A stretch of DNA of 64,000 bases from Acanthaster planci (lineage: Eukaryota; Echinodermata; Asteroidea; Valvatida; Acanthasteridae): assembly GCF_001949145.1 (NCBI RefSeq), contig NW_019091390.1, positions 813,234 through 877,233 on the forward strand, written 5' to 3'. Position 1 is the stretch's first letter; every line of letters begins with the position of its first letter. The position numbers and the translations under genes were made by a program. The notes under the pieces are model-generated. The model had not been told where the DNA came from. It made no database searches and saw only the letters and a program-made list of their open reading frames with translations. Of the stretch, positions 58,501 through 64,000 are shown one piece after another.

Positions 58501-60750
58501 GTCCCCAGGGGAGAAGATAACAAGGATGTGTGGGTTGTGGTATGCGTGCAAGAGCTGGGGAATGAATCGTGCGGTCCACTCATAGTTATCGACAACACTT
58601 ACCAGCCCATGCTGTATTGGTCCACAGTTGTGGGGACCTCATGGTTATTCTGAGAGTCTCAATGTCCTCAGAATGCTGTCCAAATGTTTAAAGTGAGTTG
58701 TTCACAATTGTGAGGTATACACGACTAGCTTTCACTTGACTCTCCACAAATCCAAAGGGACTGAGCAGGAGAGAAATGAACCTGATGATAAATGCACAAG
58801 AGAATGGGGTCTGGAGGATTCAAAAGGATTTGAAGAATTCGTCAAGGTACATCCTCCCCATTGTTACTGTAGTCTGAGCTTTGCGCTCCAGTAAAGTTGA
58901 AAGTACTCACAAAAAAGTGCCATTAGGTTGCTGCACAGTGGAAGATTACGGAGGAATCTGGAAGGTACTTAACCTTAGGGACTTGGAGGTTCAATCTCAT
59001 CATAGACATGCCCTGCCTTTTCCCTCTCCAGGTGGCTGCGGTGTCGGGTGATGCCAGGAGAGCCCTGGACATCTGTCGTCGCGCCACCGAGCTGGCCGAG
59101 ACAGCTCAGCCCACGGGGAAGGGCAAAGGCCCGCTGGTTGGGATGAAGCACGTCGACAGGGCGCTGGCAGAAATGTTCAGCTCGCCCAAGATTGTTGCAA
59201 TGAGGTACGCAGGGGAGGGTCGGGGGATGTGAGCACCCCCGTGGAAATGTCGACCCACGGGGGGGACTAATTAAATAAGCCATTCAGTTGCTTTTTAGAC
59301 AGGTCACAGTTTAATTTTGTCCTGTCCGCTTTATGAAAATGCACACGGAAACTTTCAGCATGCCTCAGAAATGTGACATTTGGATCGCAATATTCTGAAC
59401 ACATGCACCAATACAAAAAATACAAAGGCAGCCTCTACACACTTTCAATGCCTGTGGAGGGGAAACTGTTAGCATAAAACTTTTGACAGAACTTGTTTTT
59501 GAAAGGTTGATGTTCTTTGTATTATTCGTGTTCTAGGCAAGCCTCCAGACAGGAGCAGATCTTCCTACGAGCCATAGCTACCGAGTTCAAGATGTCGGGC
59601 TTGGAAGAGGCACCTTTTGAAAAGGTTGGAAAATGGCTCTCATTTAAAAAAATTTCTTTTCAGTGTGTTAACTGCCATGACAAGTAGTAAATCGGGTGAT
59701 ATTGTTTTGGAAACGCCGCGTCCTAGTAACCATAACAACACGGCCGTCTCTACCACTGACGTGAGTGGAACTTGACATTTTTAGCTTTGTGACAGTCGTT
59801 GCTTTCGGAATCAAAATGATCAAAAGAGTTTCCGTCAGCTGCAAGCTGCTTTTATGCAGCATCCCATGTGCATTTTTTTACTTCAAATACTCAGCTCTTC
59901 TCTTATACTAATCTGCCATGCAAAGCTTCAAACAACACTTGTTTTCACTGGTCAAGAAAAGACACCTGGCCGGTCTAGACAGATGACTACTTAATACTCT
60001 CTGTTGCTGTGAATTGGTTGCATTTACTGTCTTGTATGGGACTCGTGAACAGAAAGTGACATCGTGGTAATTTCCAAAATGCCATGTTCTGGTATCTTTT
60101 AATCTAAATCAGTGAAGCTACTTTGAGAGCATCTTACTGGGAAAGTAGGTGTAAGCATCGAATTTGTCATTTTTCAACGTTACAACATTTCTTCTCAGTT
60201 TTTAAAATTAAACCCCGAGTGTTTAAATTAATTTTCCATACATTTTGTTGCCTCCGTCATAGGTTCTGATTCAGCACATATCCATTTGCAGACTGGAAGG
60301 TAAGTTCCTAGAAATGTGTGATTTGTTTAGCAAAGTTTTTGACACAAAATCTGTTTTCAAACTGACATCATGTCTGCTAGTTTCAAAGTGAGGAATCATG
60401 GGGACCTTGTGTTGGACTCTTTGCCCCAGAGGACCACGGAAAGAAAGGGATTGATCCAGGCTTGGCAGAATTTGATGAGGAAGACACATCTTGCTCGAAA
60501 ACCATGACAGTAAAGGTAAAGCCGTATATCACACCTGTTCTCTGGAGAAACTTTTCTTCTTGAATTGTCTGGTCTTTTGGTTTCAGGCTTGCATCCGCCA
60601 GTGGTGTCGGAGGTCGTGGCCGTTTGTAGGAGGCTTGCCTCATGCCGTCTCATCCTTCTGGAGTCCAGCACCAATGAGCTGCAACAGCGCATCCGACTGA
60701 ATGTCAGTCAGGACGATGTGATGTACGCTCTCAGGGACCATGGCGAATGA
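49406..60750 (+). CDS. ORC1: Origin recognition complex subunit 1, gene span
   Basis: Largest ORC subunit and the AAA+ ATPase that loads MCM with CDC6 at replication origins in the nucleus. Fifteen coding exons, 929 aa (human is shorter, about 861): 49406-49506, 50100-50209, 51313-51515, 52339-52621, 53141-54003, 54553-54665, 55238-55339, 55732-55906, 56485-56592, 57023-57172, 58334-58453, 59032-59204, 59537-59624, 60263-60299, 60587-60750. BAH domain near residues 30-175. Then a long basic/acidic disordered linker with eight TPxK/R CDK-type sites. AAA+ domain: Walker A GVPGTGKT 598-605, Walker B VLLVDE 681-686, sensor-1 Asn719 (AIANTMD), sensor-2 [13 protein letters not shown] 782-794. C-terminal winged helix ends [15 protein letters not shown]. 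Start chosen as the first ATG of the open frame, matching the family N-terminus. Confidence 0.97.
49814..49897. mobile_element. 84-bp near-perfect hairpin (tiny MITE)
   Basis: Arms of about 33 bp: TAGCCCCACTAGTGTGGCAC ... CTCACTCC, against GGAGTGAG ... and its reverse complement ending GTGGGGCTA, with one indel. TA at each outer edge fits a TA target duplication. Lies in ORC1 intron 1. Confidence 0.8.
50100..50209 (+). CDS. ORC1: ORC1 exon 2
   Basis: BAH segment: [20 protein letters not shown], then [11 protein letters not shown]. Acceptor ttttcatttcag; donor AATG|gtaacg. Confidence 0.92.
50755..50838 (-). repeat. tRNA-derived SINE head
   Basis: On the minus strand an A-box-like GTGGTCCAGTGGATAGAGG is followed about 35 bp later by a B-box-like GGGTTCACTTCC (50777-50788 on +). 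This is the layout of a tRNA-derived Pol III promoter. Folding as a functional tRNA is not apparent. A body may extend to lower coordinates. In ORC1 intron 2. Confidence 0.55.
51313..51515 (+). CDS. ORC1: ORC1 exon 3
   Basis: BAH segment with [13 protein letters not shown] and [11 protein letters not shown]. Acceptor tatggattcag; donor TGCAAG|gtgaat. Encodes residues to 138. Confidence 0.95.
52339..52621 (+). CDS. ORC1: ORC1 exon 4
   Basis: Residues 139-232 plus one base: the end of the BAH domain ([17 protein letters not shown]), then the start of a Lys/Thr/Pro-rich linker ([13 protein letters not shown]). Donor AGTG|gtgaga. Confidence 0.92.
52891..53031. mobile_element. Short relative of the GGGCC/AAATTTCA MITE
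   Basis: Begins GGCCCAAATATACAC and ends TTGAAATTGGCC, with an interior rich in TGCTTAGCA/AAGCAAG words, like the element at 2484-2727. It lies 110 bp before the ORC1 exon 5 acceptor. Confidence 0.45.
53141..54003 (+). CDS. ORC1: ORC1 exon 5, linker
   Basis: Residues 233-520: the disordered, strongly charged linker with acidic runs ([14 protein letters not shown]), basic NLS-like clusters and CDK-type sites (TPRR, TPKR, TPAK). The acceptor at 53140 (TTCTGCACAG) is the one that restores the frame set by exon 4; the open frame itself continues further upstream. Donor GTCTCG|gtaaaa. Confidence 0.85.
54553..54665 (+). CDS. ORC1: ORC1 exon 6
   Basis: Basic linker [13 protein letters not shown] ... 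[18 protein letters not shown] leading into the AAA+ region. Acceptor ctttttggcag; donor GCCAG|gtacag. Confidence 0.93.
55238..55339 (+). CDS. ORC1: ORC1 exon 7
   Basis: [20 protein letters not shown] to LDGTGG, the conserved entry to the AAA+ domain. Acceptor tgcaatctag; donor GGAGG|gtgagt. Confidence 0.96.
55611..55679 (+). pseudogene. tRNA-like sequence (SINE head or tRNA pseudogene)
   Basis: A-box AGCTCAGATGGTAGAGC and B-box GGTTCAAGTCC are both good. The ends GGCTAG and TTAGTC can pair with wobble and the T stem TCAGG/CCTGA pairs, but the anticodon stem does not. Most likely a tRNA-derived SINE head in ORC1 intron 7. Confidence 0.5.
55732..55906 (+). CDS. ORC1: ORC1 exon 8, Walker A
   Basis: [20 protein letters not shown] with the nucleotide-binding loop, then [20 protein letters not shown]. 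Acceptor taacttgcag; weak donor CTCAAG|gtctct. Confidence 0.97.
56485..56592 (+). CDS. ORC1: ORC1 exon 9, Walker B
   Basis: [20 protein letters not shown] ... IVLLVDE, with the catalytic acidic pair at the exon end. Acceptor cacccttgcag; donor GATGAG|gtaaga. Confidence 0.97.
57023..57172 (+). CDS. ORC1: ORC1 exon 10, sensor 1
   Basis: [20 protein letters not shown] ... [17 protein letters not shown] ... SSRL. Contains sensor-1 Asn719. Acceptor ccaccaaccag; donor CGGCTG|gtaggt. Confidence 0.97.
57991..58074. repeat. Two adjacent CTTGTGGGGTACC hairpins
   Basis: CCTTGTGGGGTAC (57991) faces GTACCCCACAAGG (to 58030). A second pair, CTTGTGGGGGTAC and GTACCCCACAAG, follows at 58042-58074. A further lone TACCCCACAAG occurs near 58277. 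Non-coding, in ORC1 intron 10. Confidence 0.7.
58334..58453 (+). CDS. ORC1: ORC1 exon 11
   Basis: [20 protein letters not shown] to AIQLAARK, the lid of the AAA+ domain. Acceptor cgttgtccag; donor AGGAAG|gtaggt. Confidence 0.96.
59032..59204 (+). CDS. ORC1: ORC1 exon 12, sensor 2
   Basis: [20 protein letters not shown] ... [16 protein letters not shown], with sensor-2 arginines. Acceptor tttccctctccag; donor ATGAG|gtacgc. Confidence 0.97.
59537..59624 (+). CDS. ORC1: ORC1 exon 13
   Basis: [20 protein letters not shown], then GLEEAPFEK: start of the winged-helix domain. Acceptor tcgtgttctag; donor GAAAAG|gttgga, a weak donor that nonetheless restores phase. Confidence 0.93.
60263..60299 (+). 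CDS. ORC1: ORC1 exon 14 (37 bp)
   Basis: A very short exon, [12 protein letters not shown] plus one base, matching the conserved ...YSQH-ALCR-EG segment of the family. Acceptor ctccgtcatag; donor GGAAG|gtaagt. Confidence 0.9.
60587..60750 (+). CDS. ORC1: ORC1 exon 15 (last)
   Basis: [20 protein letters not shown], then [20 protein letters not shown] and ending [12 protein letters not shown]; stop TGA 60748-60750. Acceptor ttggtttcag. Confidence 0.97.
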
Positions 60751-61640
60751 CCATGGTGAGTGTCCAAGGTGAGTGACTTGGAATGTCCGGACATCTTGTG
60801 AGTCTTCACTGCCACCACTGATTGATTTGAGCAGGGACTCTCTAATACTCTCAATTTCTCACACAGTCTGAGTGGTTATTGTGCACACATCCTGAGAAGT
60901 GACTCCTTGTTGGGACCACTCAGAACTTCTCACATGGTCTAAATGGCCTAGGTGAGTGACCCTGATGTTGTGATTTGCCTAAACTTGTACTCATGAGCAC
61001 TCATTTCTCAAAGTTTGACGACCTGATGTGACCGCGATTTGCTGATTTGCTCGAGCATATAGGACATTGCTTAGATATATGCGCACTGAGTAAGCACATG
61101 TGTACTCGTTTATTCATACAATGATGCTGTTGATGCATGCTCTTTAAAATCTTTGGTTGCCAAGAACTCAGAGATCGTTTATTCATTAGTAGCTATAGAG
61201 GCTTAAGAAACAGCTGGACTTTTGGCATTTTTGGCTGAGGTCAGATTCACTCCAAGCCAGCAACGATGATCTGCACAGTGCAGTTATTCTCCAGACATCG
61301 TTGGTTTCTCAAAAGAGATGGTGAGTAGGGTTAGTCTTGTAAACCACAGAATTATCAAAAAAAATCTTGAAGGCTTTGTGTCGAGGGTCGTTCTGTAAAA
61401 TGCAATGAGACCTAGTGACATCACACTGCATTTACCGCATGGCATCGTGGGAGTAGGGTGTGGGGCAAATGGAAAGATTGCCAGTACCATCATTTGAAAT
61501 ATTTTCAAGCAGTCTGCCTTTTCAAGAATCTTGTAGACTCTTACGGTATTTTTAATAAGTGAATGCGTTTGCCCACACTGACCGCAGTCAATGAGTAACC
61601 ATGCACTTAAAATAAATTTGGAAAAATAAATAAATATTTG
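60751..61640 (+). terminator. ORC1 3'UTR with polyadenylation signals
   Basis: Non-coding after the stop. AATAAA signals cluster at 61611-61616, 61625-61630 and 61629-61634, giving a likely 3'UTR of about 0.9 kb. Confidence 0.6.
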
Positions 61641-63100
61641 TAGTAATATAAAATCCATCTATGCAAATGAGCAATTTTCAGAAGGGTTATTTTTATTCAT
61701 TAGTATAAACTTTATGTGTACATTTTCAAATTGATTAACGGTTCAACAGTTGTAAGATGTTTTTGCTGTTCAACAGTTTTTGTATCCAGAAGTTTGTTGT
61801 TAATGTAGAAATGTTCCTCAACTTTGAAATGAAACATATTTTTGCTACTGAACTAAGCTGCCAATTTGTAGAGATTAAATACATTCATGGTTTGTATGAA
61901 TATGCATGCCATACTAATTGTAACATTGGTCCTTTCAGGAGGCTCCTTTTTTGGGGTTTATTAATGAATATTTTGCGATTTCTTCAAAATGGTGCATTTA
62001 TGTTGGCGCAGTAATGAATTAGGTCATTCACTCCTTACTACCAGTTACTGTTAGGAATGCAATTTTCTAAGGATCATCCAATTTCCCTTTTTTTTCCATT
62101 TTGCTTTTTATTTCTACCGTCTTTGGCATTAAAAATTTAAAAATGACGCACACAGAGTTGAAGTGCACATTCGCCAGATGTTTCAAGATTCCGTTTACAG
62201 GCTGTTGATTGAATAATTGATACTTGACAAGTGCGATAAATATTTGAACCCCAAAATGTAATGAGAAACATTTCAAAATCAAAATGAGAAATCATTTCAA
62301 GGTCAGTTGCTTTTTTGTAGACTTGTGGTATACCGATGAAACCATTGTTTGAATTAGAAAGGTCAAAGTTCACACTCAATTAACCTAAAATAACAGAAAT
62401 ATTGTATTATTATCTGAGCCGAACCAGAAAATGAGTAATTTTAAATTTGAACTTTACTTTGGGCCCGGCCCTATCCCCTTAAACAATACTCTAAAACCAA
62501 TCAATGGGCTTAACTATTCTCACAAAAATGGTACTCATCCTTTGAGAATAAAAACACATACCCATTTTTTTTTACCACAGCCATTGTTTAAAAACTCACA
62601 GGACGCACCACTATTATTAACAAAACTAATCTTTAGAAACTTTTATTGTCTTAAGTATGGCAAGGACAACCTCTTATAGTTTATGCAGAATAAATTAAAA
62701 AGCATAATAAAATGGGTACATTTCCAAGTCATATCTTGCCTATAAACATTTACATTTAAAAACCTCAACTACATATGTTCATCTTTCCTTGATTTGGCCA
62801 AATTTGAATAAAACATTGCCAAACCCTGACCAAGCCATGACAAATTCATTTCACAAAATAAAGTTAGCACATATTCTTTTGCAGTTACTCAGTCCGACAG
62901 TTGTTGTTTTTTAATTTGCAGTTTTGCCCTTCACTAGTGCATATTTGTAACACTGTATAGTAAGTGCTGCCTAAGGGCTTGTGAAAAAAACTTTATATAT
63001 AGCCCCGATGTAAAAATCCCATCATAAATGTTTTGGCATGATACCCGTTGCTGATTAACTTGAGCCGGCTAGCCAACCCTGGTCAGCCAACCTTGGCAAG
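61641..63100. other. Intergenic, no gene seen
   Basis: Strongly AT-rich with poly-T runs. No coding similarity. Confidence 0.45.
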
Positions 63101-63173
63101 CTTTGTGGTCGAGTGGTAAAGACATCTGCACCAGCAAGCAGGAGGTTGTGGGCTCAAGTCTCACCCAAGTGAG
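63101..63173 (+). repeat. tRNA-like SINE head
   Basis: A-box-like TGGTCGAGTGGTAAAGAC (63106) and a degenerate B-box GGCTCAAGTCTC (63150-63161) at tRNA spacing. Probably a diverged tRNA-derived SINE; the remainder of the element cannot be delimited. Confidence 0.4.
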
Positions 63174-63916
63174 CTTGTGAATTGTTTCACAAGCCCTCAG
63201 ATCACACAGTGAACAGTGTTATAAATATTCATCGGTGTACGGGAACAAATGAACTTAAATTTAACACCAACCCAATTTCAAAGTCAGCATTGACTTGAGT
63301 GGTGTTTTTGTGGTATCAAAATGGCCTCAGGGCCAACATCAATCTCAAGTATGCAACTACATGTTTAAAATTTTTAATAAAAAGAGATGTATTTTCCAAA
63401 CGTCAAATGACACCTTTGAAAGAAACTGAAAGTGTAAACATTTCCTAAAAGTAACATTGAATGTGAGGCTGTTACACGTTAAGCTTTTAACATTTGTTAA
63501 AATTTTAAATTTACTTCCTGCGACGTTGCAAATTTCAGCTCACTAATGAAAACATTTGGTCATTGTTTGTCTGATTTCATTCCTCAAACATTCCTCAGAA
63601 AAATCCCACATCCACCCTGAAAATGGTAAGGATAAGCAATAATATACATGTATCAAAACAAAGTAATCTTTTTCTTGCCAACTTATTTTTGAAACCATGT
63701 TTTTTGAAAACTGAAACATAGTGTATGTAATATATTGTGAAATACATGTACATGTATATTGCAATAATCACACATGCCCCACCCCCAATCTAAATGTGAC
63801 TGAATCCAGCAAAACTAGTCTGACAACTATTTGTCCCAGTAATTTTGTTTTAGTTTGCTTTAGAAAGAGCAAAACTCAGTTTGTTTGGATGTACTCATTG
63901 TACCATTGTGATGCAA
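63174..63916. other. Intergenic, no gene seen
   Basis: AT-rich. ATACATGTACATGTATAT occurs near 63743. Confidence 0.45.
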
Positions 63917-63964
63917 ATGCACATTGTGTGCGCGGAGAATATGCACATTGCGTGGGCGGAGAAG
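63917..63964. repeat. 24-bp tandem duplication, two copies
   Basis: ATGCACATTGTGTGCGCGGA (63917) and ATGCACATTGCGTGGGCGGA (63941), each followed by GAA and one further base, two mismatches in the first 20 bp. Confidence 0.7.
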
Positions 63965-64000
63965 GTTAATACGATAGAGGAGTATAATTCCATTACAGTC

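Noticed and set aside
61284-61658. 124-codon minus-strand open frame after ORC1
   Set aside because: Falls in the ORC1 3'UTR, with no recognisable domains.

Overview
This is a eukaryotic (animal) genomic window with no prokaryotic features. Four protein-coding genes can be assembled exon by exon, all with GT-AG introns and closed reading phases. Protein similarity (NIM1K, PRPF38A and ORC1 close to vertebrate forms), tRNA-derived SINE remnants, many short inverted-repeat elements and very frequent TACATGTA/GTACATGTAC words suggest a marine invertebrate deuterostome. An echinoderm, perhaps a sea star, is my best guess; the species is not established.

Layout. 1-10.5 kb: no recognisable gene; MITE-like and foldback repeats, a SINE head, a 22-bp minisatellite (about 4608-4907) and an assembly gap (6912-7278). 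10,668-28,152 (+): NIM1K, an AMPK-related kinase with three coding exons and introns of 4.1 and 12.1 kb full of repeats. 28.2-37.2 kb: probable NIM1K 3'UTR, then intergenic DNA with a CpG-rich promoter-like patch (about 32.3-32.6 kb) and four copies of a TCACTTCGTGA-type motif (33.6-34.0 kb). 37,279-39,108 (-): a two-exon orphan rhodopsin-family GPCR. 39.1-44.5 kb: intergenic, with a 202-bp hAT-like MITE and one unexplained exon-like segment. 44,559-49,033 (-): PRPF38A, eight coding exons. 49,406-60,750 (+): ORC1, fifteen coding exons. 60.75-64 kb: ORC1 3'UTR and AT-rich intergenic DNA.

How the genes relate. PRPF38A (tri-snRNP splicing factor) and ORC1 (replication-origin licensing ATPase) are divergent, with start codons 372 bp apart. 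The gap holds a perfect E2F word and an E-box, and a YY1-type word overlaps the PRPF38A start codon. From memory the same head-to-head pair exists in human 1p32.3, so this looks like an ancient bidirectional promoter. PRPF38A also has a small last exon encoding a C-terminal Hub1-interaction (HIND)-like motif, and failure to splice to it would give a motif-less isoform. NIM1K and the GPCR show no functional link to the pair.
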